A stretch of DNA of 64,000 bases from Alteromonas australica (lineage in GTDB: Bacteria > Pseudomonadota > Gammaproteobacteria > Enterobacterales > Alteromonadaceae): assembly GCF_000730385.1 (NCBI RefSeq), contig NZ_CP008849.1:1612001-1676000 (forward strand), in the 5' to 3' direction. The notes beneath the pieces are model-generated. The model was not told the DNA's origin. It ran no database searches and saw only the letters and a program-made list of their open reading frames with translations. Positions 55,056-64,000 of the stretch are shown one piece after another (within the stretch, counting starts at the first letter, position 1; each line of letters begins with the position of its first letter). The translations under genes and the position numbers were made by a program.

Positions 55056-55853
55056 ATGAAAAAAAGTAACCTAATAAAACTGATTGCGCTGCCTGTGCTT
55101 TTAGCATGTGGATTTGCAAAGGCTGCGGTTGTAACCGAAACCGTTTCTGGTAGCGTTTCAGGTGGTCCTATTGGGTCTTCGGGATCGCTTTATGATACCT
55201 ACGAAGATTTATCAATTCCTACATTCGATTCTTCTTTGGGTACATTGGTTAATGTATCCCTATCATTCTCCGGTACAACCTATGGTGAGATTGAACTGGA
55301 TAATGACGACCCAGATAACGGTTCTAATACAGCGAAAGAGATCACAGCAGAACTCACGCTAAGATTTGGTTTATGGTCTTCCGAAACGGGTAATTCTAAC
55401 GCTAACCAGAGCAATTTGCTAATGGGTTTGGCGTTAGGTTCGTACGACCCCTTTACAAATAATTTTACCGGTCCAACATATATTGAGATGGTGGACCCTG
55501 AAAGTTCAGTTACTATCGGTAATTTAGCTGACGGTGATAGTAGCGATGTGGCTGAAACTGCTTCGGATACGCTGAACATTGATAGTTCGACTACAGGCAC
55601 TGCTTATACTCTTGGTGATTTTATTGGAAATGGTACAGACACTGTTTCTTTATTCTTCTCAACCTTAAGCCAAACAGTTGCAGATGCATCTGGTGCAGCC
55701 GGTGTAAGCTGGGATTATGAAGCAATTAGCTCATTAAATTACGTGTATACTTACGAGAACACTATCGTTTCAGCTTCTGGGCCAAATACCCTTGGCATTT
55801 TCTGCGGCGTATTGATATTTCTTGGAATGGTTAACCGTAAAAAAATCAGTTAA
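55056..55853 (+). CDS. Secreted protein with variant PEP-CTERM-like sorting signal
   Basis: 265 residues with a signal peptide (about 1-23, ACGFAKA-AV) and a Ser/Thr/Asp/Gly-rich body of predicted beta structure. The C-terminal module is VSASGP, a hydrophobic helix (about 243-259), then a basic end NRKKIS. This three-part tail resembles PEP-CTERM exosortase/archaeosortase-type sorting signals, with SAS/SAP in place of PEP. The function of the body is unknown. A related tail occurs on the next gene. A terminator follows the stop. Confidence 0.72.
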   Translation: MKKSNLIKLIALPVLLACGFAKAAVVTETVSGSVSGGPIGSSGSLYDTYEDLSIPTFDSSLGTLVNVSLSFSGTTYGEIELDNDDPDNGSNTAKEITAELTLRFGLWSSETGNSNANQSNLLMGLALGSYDPFTNNFTGPTYIEMVDPESSVTIGNLADGDSSDVAETASDTLNIDSSTTGTAYTLGDFIGNGTDTVSLFFSTLSQTVADASGAAGVSWDYEAISSLNYVYTYENTIVSASGPNTLGIFCGVLIFLGMVNRKKIS

Positions 55854-55904
55854 TATTATAGCTTCTCACTATTTAGAGAAGTGACTTAGTATTATCAAAA
55901 AAAG

Positions 55905-55930
55905 AACTGGCCTTGATGGCCAGTTTTTTT
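55905..55930 (+). terminator. Terminator after the first PEP-CTERM-like gene
   Basis: AACTGGCC-TTGAT-GGCCAGTT followed by T residues. The region from here to 56232 holds no recognised gene. Confidence 0.9.
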
Positions 55931-56232
55931 ATGCCTGCCACATAGCTATCCTCCAACTTTGATACTCTTTCGCTACTACATAATCAACTACAGCTCACGC
56001 ACTATCATTTTGCTCACCATGTATTATTTGTAATGTTTATACAACGATTGAAATTATTTTAGGGTGTAGATCATTCTCTTGGTAGGGGGGCCATTTGATG
56101 GGAGGGGTTTTGTTTTAACTTACTGTTTTATAACTATTTTATCTATTTTTAGTAAGGTGGCTGTCGGCATAGGTCTTGCTGAATTAATACAGAGAAGGGA
56201 CGTTTTCTTTGTAAAAAAGTGAGATAAAACAT

Positions 56233-57000
56233 ATGGATAAACGGTTAGGAATAGGTACGTTAGCATTAACGGGGTTTTTAGTGAGTGGAGCGCTTAATGC
56301 AGCCACAATTATTGGCAGTGGTTCCACGGATGCGCAAGTGGACTTCGTTGATTTTTATAACAGTAGTGGGGGGTTAGGTGAAGATGGCGTGCAAGACTTT
56401 GGCACACCAGGCGTAAACCCTAATTTTGACACTTTCTTTTTCGAACAATTCGACACTATGGGGGGAACCCGAGTACTAACCTCGGCTGTCCTTACCCTCG
56501 ATGGCGAAATAATGGGGCAAGCGCAAGCAGAAAATGAAGATGGTCTGGCCCGTTCAGATATCGATTTTTCCGCATTGGTTGCCCTTACGTTAAGTTCACC
56601 ATCAAATAACGCATTATTAACGGTAAACCCAAGCTTTTCGGATTCCTTTCTCGCAGAAACTTATGACGGCACCACTGACTTTTCTGGAACATCTGGTGTG
56701 ACATACGCATTTTTTAGCGACACGGATGCCGCCTCTGAAACAGTGACTGACGAAGCTATACTCAGTGAGTTTATAGGTAATGGAACCGTGTCGTTGGGGT
56801 TAGACGCCACGTCAGTTCTAGAAGCGCTGTTTAGTGGTGGTGATGTGACTTCTGAGATTTTTGCAGACGCTACGGCACGCTCAACACTGGTATACAACTA
56901 CGATGTGGTAGATGTATCCGCGCCTGGCACTTTCATTATGATGGGGTGTGCATTAGGTGTAGTAGGATTCAGTAATCGAAAGCGTGCTGAAAAAGCGTAG
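56233..57000 (+). CDS. Secreted protein with variant PEP-CTERM-like sorting signal
   Basis: 255 residues with a signal peptide (about 1-23, GALNA-AT), an acidic Asp/Ser/Thr-rich body of predicted beta strands, and the C-terminal sequence VSAPGTFIMMGCALGVVGFSNRKRAEKA in short form: motif VSAPGT, hydrophobic helix, basic tail. This is the PEP-CTERM architecture with SAP instead of PEP, as in other Alteromonadales secreted proteins. It and the upstream gene share length class and the phrase FIGNGT, so they may be distant paralogues. Probably extracellular-matrix or surface proteins processed by an exosortase not in this window (inference). Confidence 0.75.
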   Translation: MDKRLGIGTLALTGFLVSGALNAATIIGSGSTDAQVDFVDFYNSSGGLGEDGVQDFGTPGVNPNFDTFFFEQFDTMGGTRVLTSAVLTLDGEIMGQAQAENEDGLARSDIDFSALVALTLSSPSNNALLTVNPSFSDSFLAETYDGTTDFSGTSGVTYAFFSDTDAASETVTDEAILSEFIGNGTVSLGLDATSVLEALFSGGDVTSEIFADATARSTLVYNYDVVDVSAPGTFIMMGCALGVVGFSNRKRAEKA

Positions 57001-57048
57001 AATTCAATTCTCGCCCCTTCTTAACGAGAGCTGTATCTAAAGCACAAA

Positions 57049-57074
57049 AAAGCCGATACGCGAGTATCGGCTTT
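57049..57074. terminator. Terminator between the PEP-CTERM-like gene and ychF
   Basis: AAGCCGATAC-GCGA-GTATCGGCTT with A-run on the left and TCTCT on the right, between convergent genes. It serves ychF on the minus strand well. Confidence 0.85.
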
Positions 57075-57119
57075 CTCTATTAGGTTTAGTTGGCGCTGCT
57101 CAGTTGCAAATCACATTGA

Positions 57120-58211
57120 TTAAACGTTAAATCTAAAGTGAATGACATCGCCGTCTTTAACGATATAGTCTTTACCTTCTAATCGCCACTTGCCCGCATC
57201 TTTTGCACCTTGCTCACCGTTGAACTCGACGAAATGATCGTAGCTGACTATTTCAGCACGAATAAAGCCTTTCTCGAAGTCGGTATGAATTTTACCAGCG
57301 GCTTGTGGTGCTGTTGAACCTTCAGGGAAGGTCCACGCGCGTACTTCTTTTACGCCTGCAGTAAAGTAGGTTTGCAAGGTAAGCAGGTTGTAGCCCGCTC
57401 GAATAACGCGGTTCAGGCCTGGCTCTTCTAACCCCATATCTTGCATAAACTCGTCACGCTCTTCGTCATCGAGTTCTGCAATATCAGACTCAATTGAGGC
57501 GCAAACAGCAACCACAACGGCATTCTCTTTTGAAGCAATGTCTTTTACCATGTCTAGATAGGGGTTATTTTCAAACCCGTCTTCATCTACGTTGGCAATG
57601 TACATGGTTGGCTTAAGCGTCAGCATGTTCATGTAACTAATGGCAGCTAATTCTTCTTTGCTTAGCTCAACCGAGCGCAATAATTCGCCTTCATCCAAAT
57701 GAGGCTTAATTTTCTCAAGCACTTTTAATTCGAATTTAGCGTCTGCGTCTCCGCCTTTGGCTTTCTTAGCCACACGGTGTAGTGCTTTTTCTGTTGTTTC
57801 TAAATCGGCTAATGCAAGTTCTGTGTTAATAACATCAATGTCGTCTTGCGGGCTGACTTTTCCAGAAACATGCACAATGTTTTCATCGTCAAAACAACGT
57901 ACTACATGACCAATAGCATCTGTTTCACGAATGTTAGCAAGAAATTTATTTCCTAGGCCTTCACCTTTTGATGCGCCTTCGACTAATCCAGCAATATCAA
58001 CGAATTCCATTGTGGTAGGAATAACACGCTGTGGATTAACGATTTCTGCAAGTTTATCTAAGCGAAGATCCGGAACAGGTACAACGCCTGTGTTTGGCTC
58101 AATAGTACAAAAAGGAAAGTTGGCCGCTTCAATACCTGCCTTTGTGAGTGCATTAAAGAGCGTTGATTTACCTACATTTGGTAGGCCAACAATACCGCAT
58201 TTAAAACCCAT
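57120..58211 (-). CDS. ychF: Redox-regulated ATPase YchF
   Basis: Obg-family P-loop protein that prefers ATP, 363 residues as in E. coli. The G1 motif is [15 protein letters not shown] at the N-terminus, with [17 protein letters not shown] (G3) near 67, a coiled-coil insertion and a C-terminal TGS domain (about 280-363). It binds ribosomes and is linked to stress responses. pth lies 38 bases upstream on the same strand, the conserved order. Confidence 0.97.
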   Translation of the reverse strand: MGFKCGIVGLPNVGKSTLFNALTKAGIEAANFPFCTIEPNTGVVPVPDLRLDKLAEIVNPQRVIPTTMEFVDIAGLVEGASKGEGLGNKFLANIRETDAIGHVVRCFDDENIVHVSGKVSPQDDIDVINTELALADLETTEKALHRVAKKAKGGDADAKFELKVLEKIKPHLDEGELLRSVELSKEELAAISYMNMLTLKPTMYIANVDEDGFENNPYLDMVKDIASKENAVVVAVCASIESDIAELDDEERDEFMQDMGLEEPGLNRVIRAGYNLLTLQTYFTAGVKEVRAWTFPEGSTAPQAAGKIHTDFEKGFIRAEIVSYDHFVEFNGEQGAKDAGKWRLEGKDYIVKDGDVIHFRFNV

Positions 58212-58249
58212 GTGATGGACCCTTGTCTAGAAATAGTTAATCTGGCAAT

Positions 58250-58831
58250 TTACGCTTTGTGCGAATGAAGCCGGTTTTGCGCTTGTTTTAAGTCTTCTTT
58301 TAACAGTAACTCAGTGCATCGAACCGCTTCATCAATGGCGCTTTCAATGGCTGTTTTTTCGTCCGCTGGCGGCTTGCCTAATACGTGGCCTGTAACCCGA
58401 CTTTTATGTCCAGGGTGTCCAATGCCTATACGCAGACGCAAGAAGTTTTTATTGTTACCTAATTTAGCCACAATGTCTCTAACGCCATTTTGGCTAGAGC
58501 TACCGCCAATTTTGTATTTGGCTACCCCAGGAGGCAAATCAAGTTCATCAAATGCCACTAAAATTTGTTCTGGTTCTATTCGATAGAAGTTTGCTAGGGC
58601 GGCGACTGCTTGACCGCTTTTATTCATAAAGGTGGTGGGATAGAGCAAACGAATATCTTTACCCGCCATTGTTATGCGTGCAGTTTTACCGAAAAACTTT
58701 GATTCTGGTTTAAGTGGGGTATGGTAGGTGTCGGCTAGTTGGTTGAGAAACCACTCACCGGCATTGTGTCGGGTATTTTCATATTCGGGGCCTGGATTAC
58801 CCAGGCCCACGATAAGACGAATATCAGACAA
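58250..58831 (-). CDS. pth: Peptidyl-tRNA hydrolase
   Basis: Releases peptides from prematurely dissociated peptidyl-tRNA, 193 residues. [20 protein letters not shown] near the N-terminus carries the catalytic His (near 22), and FDELDLPPG near 94 carries the conserved Asp. The start is five bases from the rplY stop, so rplY-pth-ychF form an operon. Confidence 0.97.
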   Translation of the reverse strand: MSDIRLIVGLGNPGPEYENTRHNAGEWFLNQLADTYHTPLKPESKFFGKTARITMAGKDIRLLYPTTFMNKSGQAVAALANFYRIEPEQILVAFDELDLPPGVAKYKIGGSSSQNGVRDIVAKLGNNKNFLRLRIGIGHPGHKSRVTGHVLGKPPADEKTAIESAIDEAVRCTELLLKEDLKQAQNRLHSHKA

Positions 58832-58836
58832 GCTGA

Positions 58837-59469
58837 TTATTCCTCAGAAGCAGCTTCTTCGTCGCCTTCTTCTGTGTCAGCTGCTTTAGGCGCAGGCTTA
58901 ACAGTCACTACTGCAAGGTCGTGAGTTTCGTCGTCTTTTGCAAGCTCAACAGAAGCTACACCAGCAGGTAGAGTCAGGTCTGAAAGGTGAAGGGTTTGAC
59001 CCATTTCAACAGCAGCCATATCTACTTCGATGAACTCAGGAAGATCTTTAGGTAGACAAGTTACTTCGATTTCAGTTACGTGGTGCTCTGCAATACCGCC
59101 AGCTTTAACTGCTGCAGACTTCTCTTCGTTTACGAAGTGAAGAGGTACGTTAGTGTGAACGTCTTGACCAGCAACAACACGTTGGAAATCGATGTGCATG
59201 ATTTTTGGCTTGTACGGGTGACGTTGCATGTCTTTAACCAGTACTTCAGTCGCTTTACCGTCAACGTTAAGTGTAAGAACGTGAGAGTAGAACGCTTCAA
59301 AGTCAGCAGCATTGTTTACTTTGTTGTGATCTAGCGTGATAGAAACAGGTGCTTCTTCACCACCGTAAATGATACCAGGAAGTTTCTCTTCGCGACGTAG
59401 GCGGCGGCTCGCACCTTTCCCTAGGTCTGTACGAATAGAAGCGTCTAGGTTAAAAATAGCGTCAGACAT
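58837..59469 (-). CDS. rplY: Ribosomal protein bL25, Ctc (two-domain) form
   Basis: 5S rRNA-binding ribosomal protein of 210 residues. The long Ctc form has an N-terminal L25 domain (about 1-95) and a C-terminal TL5-type domain, ending in an acidic tail ([11 protein letters not shown]). E. coli has only the short form. ATG 59469 follows TTGGAGA and gives the family start [13 protein letters not shown]. The longer frame to 59541 is rejected. First gene of rplY-pth-ychF. Confidence 0.95.
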   Translation of the reverse strand: MSDAIFNLDASIRTDLGKGASRRLRREEKLPGIIYGGEEAPVSITLDHNKVNNAADFEAFYSHVLTLNVDGKATEVLVKDMQRHPYKPKIMHIDFQRVVAGQDVHTNVPLHFVNEEKSAAVKAGGIAEHHVTEIEVTCLPKDLPEFIEVDMAAVEMGQTLHLSDLTLPAGVASVELAKDDETHDLAVVTVKPAPKAADTEEGDEEAASEE

Positions 59470-59714
59470 TATATGTCTCCAAAAATAAATGTAATGGTGT
59501 GAGTTTTTGCGACCAAAACTCACGGTGATTGTCGCTAACATTACCGACCGTTTTTAATTTAAAACAGCGAATAATGAGCGTCCCCAAATTTTTAGGGCGG
59601 CGAATTCTACCACTAGTATTTAAAACTTACAATTATTAGCCAGGCAAAAATGGGGTGATTTGAGTTCAAACTAGATTAATCCCAAGATGAACACGCTAAC
59701 CCTAACTAAATTCA

Positions 59715-60203
59715 CTAATGAGTGGGGTTTCCGTCTTTACCTATTACTCTTGACGCGTCCAGTACCTTCACGTGGTTTACCTGTAAGACAGTGCCGTATT
59801 GAGTGGTCGTCATCATGTCAGGTTTTGGGTGGCCGCTGATTTCAACAATTAACCCGTTCTGTTGAAATGCTTCGTTTAACCCATGCAAGGTGTAGCGGTT
59901 TCCGTCTTCTGATACAAAGGCATAAAAGCCACCTTCTAGCGATTTATAAAAAATAGATCCTGTAAGCGTCACTTCTTCTTTCATTTCATGACCTTGTTGA
60001 GGAAGGGGAGTCACGGGGGCGTTCTCCAAAGGTTTCAGTGACTCAGGTTTTAACGGTTCAGCATCGTGAAGTTTGGGCACATGCTTTTCGACTGTCTTGT
60101 CGGCCGACTTTCCGTTTTTTGCCTCATCATCACCAGAGCATGAAACAGTAAACAATAAGGCGGTAACAGAAATAAGCCACCGATTGCGGGGAAGCGTCAT
60201 CAT
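59715..60203 (-). CDS. Small lipoprotein of unknown function
   Basis: 162 residues from ATG 60203, which has AAGGA eight bases upstream. The longer frame to 60287 is rejected. A hydrophobic signal ends at Cys 22 (TVSC), with Ser at +2, which favours the outer membrane. A Lys/Pro/Glu-rich linker (about 30-75) leads to a C-terminal domain (about 80-160, VTLTGSIFYKSLEGGFYAFVS) that looks like a small beta-barrel or OB-type fold. Not recognised. It lies between rplY and prs, which are closer in related genomes. Confidence 0.75.
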   Translation of the reverse strand: MMTLPRNRWLISVTALLFTVSCSGDDEAKNGKSADKTVEKHVPKLHDAEPLKPESLKPLENAPVTPLPQQGHEMKEEVTLTGSIFYKSLEGGFYAFVSEDGNRYTLHGLNEAFQQNGLIVEISGHPKPDMMTTTQYGTVLQVNHVKVLDASRVIGKDGNPTH

Positions 60204-60395
60204 AATGAAAATCCTTCTTTGTCTATAACGTGACCATAAAATGAATCGCGTCTGATTGAAAGCCTCATTCATCGCCGGCTGACTCAATAGGGTATTTTTT
60301 TACCCTTGTATATACGTGTGTTGTTAGCTTGGCATGCGTCGTGCTTTATCCATCTTAAGTTAAGTATTTTAATAAGCAACGTTAAGGAGAGAGAC

Positions 60396-60713
60396 ATGCT
60401 TAAACTTTATAAACTATTTGCCGTATCGGCTGTAGCCCTTGCACTCGGTGCCTGTGATGTAAATAAAACAGAAGAAGGTGAATTGCCCAGCGTGGATGCA
60501 GACGGGGGTGAATTACCTGAATATGATGTGGTAAAAAAAGATGATGGCGAAATGCCAGATATCGATGTCGAGGGCGGTAACATGCCTGAATACGACGTAG
60601 ACACCGCCGATGTTGACGTACGTACGGAAACTAAAGAAGTTGAAGTACCCGTGGTAGACATCGATATGCCAGATGAAGATGAAGAAGAAGTGGACCCTGA
60701 GCCGAAAAACTAA
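60396..60713 (+). CDS. Acidic repeat lipoprotein
   Basis: 105 residues from ATG 60396, with AAGGAGAG upstream. The lipobox LGAC ends at Cys 20, and Asp at +2 would favour inner-membrane retention by the Lol rule of E. coli. The body is almost entirely acidic. Four copies of G-[EN]-[LM]-P-x-[VYI]-D start at residues 28, 38, 51 and 61, followed by VEVPVVDIDMPDEDEEE. Likely disordered and metal- or cation-binding (inference). Family not recognised. Confidence 0.75.
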   Translation: MLKLYKLFAVSAVALALGACDVNKTEEGELPSVDADGGELPEYDVVKKDDGEMPDIDVEGGNMPEYDVDTADVDVRTETKEVEVPVVDIDMPDEDEEEVDPEPKN

Positions 60714-60735
60714 TGGCCAATTCACTTGAATAAAT

Positions 60736-60766
60736 AAAACAGCCTCTTACGAGGCTGTTTTTGTTT
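60736..60766 (+). terminator. Terminator after the acidic lipoprotein gene
   Basis: AAAACAGCCTC-TTAC-GAGGCTGTTTTT followed by GTTT, 23 bases after the stop. From here to the prs terminator about 240 bases hold nothing recognised. Confidence 0.9.
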
Positions 60767-61005
60767 ATGAGCGAGAAGCCCTTTACCCAGCAGACCTGAC
60801 AATGACGTGGTAAAAAGGAAAGTGGGAATGGAACCGAGAGCCTGTAAAGTTTTCAAAATTTCTCATGAATTGGGTAAAACCAACAATGTTATGTTGCTAA
60901 TTGGCGCCATTAATTTTCGCGATGTTATAAGCAAAAATGGCTAAGTGTGCAAAAAGTAGCGCTGGAAAATTAATCTTCAACCGTTATTTATGCAGGGCTA
61001 CAAAA

Positions 61006-61037
61006 CAAAAAAGCGAGCTATTTAATAGCTCGCTTTT
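61006..61037 (-). terminator. Terminator after prs
   Basis: AAAAAGCGAGCTA-TTTAA-TAGCTCGCTTTTT; on the minus strand it follows the prs stop by about 60 bases with a T-run. Confidence 0.85.
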
Positions 61038-61095
61038 TATTGGTCATCAATCAGCGATATAGCTGCTATAAATATAGCAACGCACTAACTCAACG

Positions 61096-62043
61096 TTAGT
61101 ATTCGAACATCGCTGATATAGATTCTTCGTTACTGATACGGCGAATGGTTTCGGCCAGCATTTCAGACAAGGTAAGCTGTTTTACTTTGCCAATCTTCTG
61201 CATGTCAGCGGCTAACGGTATAGAGTCGGTAACGATAATTTCGTCAATCACAGACTCTTTAAGGTTATTCGCTGCATTGCCAGAGAAAATAGCATGGGTC
61301 GCATAAGCGTAAACATTGCGCGCGCCATGGCTTTTCAAAGCTTCAGCGGCCTTCGCTAGTGTACCACCGGTATCAATCATGTCGTCTACTATAATGCAGT
61401 CGCGGTCATTAACATCACCAATGATATTCATTACCTGCGCAACATTCGCTTTAGGGCGTCGTTTGTCGATAATGGCAAGGTCGGCATCGTTAAGCAGCTT
61501 AGCGGTTGCCCGAGCGCGCACAACACCACCGATGTCGGGGGAAACAACAACAGGATCAGCAAAGTCGCGTTGTACCATATCGGCAAGCAGAATGGGCGTT
61601 CCAAATGCGTTGTCTACAGGTACGTCGAAGAAACCTTGGATTTGCTCTGCGTGAAGGTCGATGGTAAGAACACGATCTACGCCCACGTTTGACAAAAAGT
61701 CGGCCACGACTTTTGCTGTAATTGGCACCCTTGCTGAGCGAACACGACGGTCTTGGCGTGCATAACCGAAATAAGGAATGACCGCGGTAATACGACCTGC
61801 TGATGCACGGCGAAGCGCATCAATCATGACAATCAGTTCCATTAGGTTATCGTTAGTGGGTGCACAGGTAGACTGGATAATAAAAACGTCCGAACCACGG
61901 ACGTTTTCATGAATTTCTACGCTGATTTCACCGTCACTAAAACGGCCAACTTTGGCGTTTCCAAGTTTGGTATAAAGGCGATCGGCAACTTTCTGGGCAA
62001 GTTCTGGTACGGCATTACCTGCAAAGAGCTTCATATCTGGCAC
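61096..62043 (-). CDS. prs: Ribose-phosphate pyrophosphokinase
   Basis: Makes PRPP from ribose-5-phosphate and ATP. 315 residues, equal to E. coli Prs. FGYARQDRR near 100, the PRPP-binding loop [10 protein letters not shown] near 220, and the C-terminal [15 protein letters not shown] are conserved. GTG 62043 is chosen because AGGA lies seven to eight bases upstream and it gives [11 protein letters not shown], aligning with E. coli MPDMKLF. ATG 62034 is the alternative. tRNA-Gln lies 34 bases upstream on the same strand. Confidence 0.97.
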   Translation of the reverse strand: MPDMKLFAGNAVPELAQKVADRLYTKLGNAKVGRFSDGEISVEIHENVRGSDVFIIQSTCAPTNDNLMELIVMIDALRRASAGRITAVIPYFGYARQDRRVRSARVPITAKVVADFLSNVGVDRVLTIDLHAEQIQGFFDVPVDNAFGTPILLADMVQRDFADPVVVSPDIGGVVRARATAKLLNDADLAIIDKRRPKANVAQVMNIIGDVNDRDCIIVDDMIDTGGTLAKAAEALKSHGARNVYAYATHAIFSGNAANNLKESVIDEIIVTDSIPLAADMQKIGKVKQLTLSEMLAETIRRISNEESISAMFEY

Positions 62044-62077
62044 AAGTGGGTTCCTCAGTGCGTTGATAAAAGAGGTT

Positions 62078-62153
62078 TGGCTGGGGTAGCAGGACTCGAA
62101 CCTACGAATGGCGGGATCAAAACCCGCTGCCTTACCAACTTGGCTATACCCCA
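62078..62153 (-). tRNA. tRNA-Gln (UUG)
   Basis: Fourth Gln copy of the window, 76 nt with encoded CCA, same body as in the 52.7-53.4 kb cluster. It sits between ispE and prs, probably within one transcript. Confidence 0.97.
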
Positions 62154-62157
62154 ATTT

Positions 62158-63048
62158 TTAGTTCGTGTCCGATGTGGCGTTCACACTATTGTATTTTTCT
62201 AGTTTTTCTAATAGCGGTGAGCGATTAACACCTTTTGCCACGAAACTCTGCCATGAACTGGGTAATTTACCCTGAACATCATTGGCTAAAGATTCATCAG
62301 AAAAAGGCGCAAATACGCAAGCACCCGTGCCCGTCATTCGCGACGGTGCGTAGTGTACCAACCACTGTAATAATTTTGCAACTTCCGGATAGCGATTAAC
62401 GACTAATTGCTGACAATCATTTCGAGTTTCTTCGAATTTATAGTCGGCCCAATCCATTGATGGGGTATTTCTGGTTAATTCTTGTGCAGTAAATATTTCG
62501 CCGGTACTAATATGTACATTGGGGTTAGCCACCAAAAACCATTGTTCAGGCTGTGGGGCAGGCGTAATTTGTTCTCCTACGCCTTCGGCAAAAGAGGTTT
62601 CGCCACGTACAAAAATGGGCACGTCGGCACCAAGTTGTAGGCCAATATCAGCGAGTTGATGGACAGATAGCCTTGTACCCCAAAGGGCATTTAGGGCAAC
62701 TAAGGTGGTTGCTGCGTTGGATGAGCCGCCGCCAATACCGCCGCCCATAGGGAGGCATTTTTCTAGACTAATGTGGGCACCCAGCTTAGTTTTCGTCTGC
62801 GCGGCCAACAATTTAGCGGCGCGGATAATTAAATTATCTTCGTCTTTTACGCCTTTTAAGGGCGTCGACATGGCAATAGTGCCTGTATGGTTGATATCAA
62901 ACGCGAGCTTGTCGCCATAATCAAGCATTTGAAATAGGCTTTGCAACTTGTGATAGCCGTTGTCGTATCGCCCTAAGATATGTAAAAAGAGATTCAATTT
63001 TGCCGGTGATGGCCACCAGTCTTTATTTACGGTCACGGTAATGTCCAT
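62158..63048 (-). CDS. ispE: 4-diphosphocytidyl-2-C-methyl-D-erythritol kinase
   Basis: GHMP kinase of the MEP isoprenoid pathway, 296 residues. WWPSPAKLNLFLHI near the N-terminus and the ATP loop LPMGGGIGGGSSNAATTL near 97 are diagnostic. The start lies 16 bases inside lolB, so the two genes are coupled. A short unrelated N-terminal stretch (MDITVTVNKD) is within family variation. Confidence 0.96.
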   Translation of the reverse strand: MDITVTVNKDWWPSPAKLNLFLHILGRYDNGYHKLQSLFQMLDYGDKLAFDINHTGTIAMSTPLKGVKDEDNLIIRAAKLLAAQTKTKLGAHISLEKCLPMGGGIGGGSSNAATTLVALNALWGTRLSVHQLADIGLQLGADVPIFVRGETSFAEGVGEQITPAPQPEQWFLVANPNVHISTGEIFTAQELTRNTPSMDWADYKFEETRNDCQQLVVNRYPEVAKLLQWLVHYAPSRMTGTGACVFAPFSDESLANDVQGKLPSSWQSFVAKGVNRSPLLEKLEKYNSVNATSDTN

Positions 63049-63686
63049 TGATATATTTTTATTTTTAAAACAGTGGTAACAGGTTTATTACTTGGTGCCT
63101 CGTTAATCGGTAACGGGCTTTCCTGTGTTAAGGTTATTGCATGCGGTAACCAAATATCTCCACCTGTGGGCGTGGCCACGTTACCGTAATTCCCATAAGT
63201 GACTTGCCAGCCTTCGCAGGCATTGCATTGACTTTCCAGAGAGGCGAGTAGACCTTTGTCATTCAACTGATAACTGTCATTCGCCAAGGGCATTCCTTTA
63301 ATCCATGATAATAAAGGCGCCACGGGGATCGCCATTCCGGTAGCGTAGTAAATCAGTGGCTCAGGGATGGCGTCTTTATAGGTTTTACCGTCTGCCTCTA
63401 AAGTGGCCAGATCATCATCAACCACCAAGTGCACTAGGGTAATGCCAAGTAAATTGGTTAATTGAAAATTAAAATCGTCGCCATCTGTTTTCCACGAAAT
63501 GTTAGCGCTGGCCGCTTCTTTACCTTGCCTGAAGGCCATCTTTCCGCGCAATTCCCACTGCTGCACTTTTGCCACCTGCTGTAGCTGCGCGCTAAGGTTT
63601 ACCGCGTGCTGTGGGCCGTCTGGGGTCACCGTACAGGCGCTCACGGTGAGCAACATAATAAGCAAAAAGAGTAAATGTCGAGTCAT
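63033..63686 (-). CDS. lolB: Outer-membrane lipoprotein receptor LolB
   Basis: Receives lipoproteins from LolA and inserts them in the outer membrane. 217 residues with lipobox ending at Cys 18 (VSAC). QQWELRGKMAFRQG-like sequence near 40 and GMAIPVAPLLSWIKG near 128 match the family. Overlaps ispE at its 3' end and is divergent from hemA, the conserved gammaproteobacterial arrangement. Confidence 0.95.
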   Translation of the reverse strand: MTRHLLFLLIMLLTVSACTVTPDGPQHAVNLSAQLQQVAKVQQWELRGKMAFRQGKEAASANISWKTDGDDFNFQLTNLLGITLVHLVVDDDLATLEADGKTYKDAIPEPLIYYATGMAIPVAPLLSWIKGMPLANDSYQLNDKGLLASLESQCNACEGWQVTYGNYGNVATPTGGDIWLPHAITLTQESPLPINEAPSNKPVTTVLKIKIYQWTLP

Positions 63687-63799
63687 GATATTTGTCTATA
63701 ATAATTCTATCAGTTTATGGGAACACAGTTTCACCAACACTTTCAATCATTTTGGCTTTTTCGTACAATGCCGCTCCGACGTTGCCAGCATAGATTTTA

Positions 63800-64000
63800 A
63801 TGACACTACTCGCCCTTGGTATTAACCACAAAACTGCCCCCGTCGCACTTCGCGAAAAAGTGGCTTTTACACCAGATTCACTGGTGGAAGCGCTTGCGTC
63901 CCTAAAAAAGTTAGAGGGGGTTAATGAATCGGTGATTGTGTCTACCTGCAATAGAACGGAGTTATATGTCAATGCTCAACATGACTCTGCCACGACACTG
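63800..64000 (+). CDS. hemA: Glutamyl-tRNA reductase (5' part)
   Basis: ATG 63800 opens a frame to the right edge (67 codons). [21 protein letters not shown] and [11 protein letters not shown] (with the catalytic Cys) are diagnostic of HemA, first enzyme of C5 tetrapyrrole synthesis. The remainder lies outside the window. Confidence 0.96.
   Translation, partial: MTLLALGINHKTAPVALREKVAFTPDSLVEALASLKKLEGVNESVIVSTCNRTELYVNAQHDSATTL

Overview
The window is chromosomal DNA of a gammaproteobacterium, most likely a marine member of the Alteromonadaceae (Alteromonas-like). I infer this from conserved gene blocks (carAB-greA, grpE-dnaK-dnaJ, miaB-ybeZ-ybeY, hemA/lolB-ispE-prs-rplY-pth-ychF), the E. 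coli-like metT-leuW-glnU style tRNA cluster, the TonB receptor and PHB-utilisation genes, and PEP-CTERM-like secreted proteins. There is no rRNA, prophage, insertion sequence or CRISPR array.

Layout. 1-2.5 kb: a partial membrane protein, dps and nadK. 2.5-14.9 kb: an accessory block lying between nadK and grpE, which are neighbours in E. coli. It holds a four-gene leftward operon (GntP-type permease, secreted MetX-like hydrolase, secreted PHB depolymerase, 3-hydroxybutyrate dehydrogenase), a divergent TonB-dependent receptor, a CrbR-like response regulator, a secreted retropepsin-like protease and a CrbS-like transporter/sensor-kinase fusion. Together they look like a scavenging system for poly- or oligo-3-hydroxybutyrate with its own regulators. 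15.2-19.2 kb: grpE, dnaK and dnaJ with sigma-32-type promoters. 19.3-23.6 kb: cytochrome c', a GAF-PAS-PAS-GGDEF-EAL protein and cytochrome b561. 23.8-29.9 kb: dapB, carAB (with a possible attenuator) and greA. 30.2-33.4 kb: a chemoreceptor, a Nudix hydrolase and an ibpA-type small heat-shock protein with a possible RNA thermometer. 33.7-37 kb: ackA-pta.

37.1-47.6 kb: lnt, corC, a polyprenyl-phosphate sugar transferase and a nucleotide-sugar epimerase, then ybeY, ybeZ, miaB, ubiF and a 58-residue membrane protein. 47.7-52.4 kb: a TetR regulator with a divergent AhpD-like gene and palindromic operators, a ribbon-helix-helix protein with a 35-residue lysine-rich peptide, an acyl-CoA thioesterase, a flavin reductase and an alanine/glycine symporter. 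52.7-53.5 kb: eight tRNA genes (Gln, Leu, Met) showing tandem duplication. 53.7-57 kb: a cyclophilin and two variant PEP-CTERM-like secreted proteins. 57.1-64 kb: ychF, pth, rplY, two small lipoproteins, prs, tRNA-Gln, ispE, lolB and the start of hemA.

The strongest candidates for new biology are the PHB/oligomer scavenging locus with its TonB receptor and shared promoter motif, the RHH plus lysine-rich peptide pair, and several cis-acting RNA candidates: the nadK leader hairpin, the carAB leader terminator and the ibpA leader. No sequence search or folding program was run. Family calls rest on recognised motifs and gene order.
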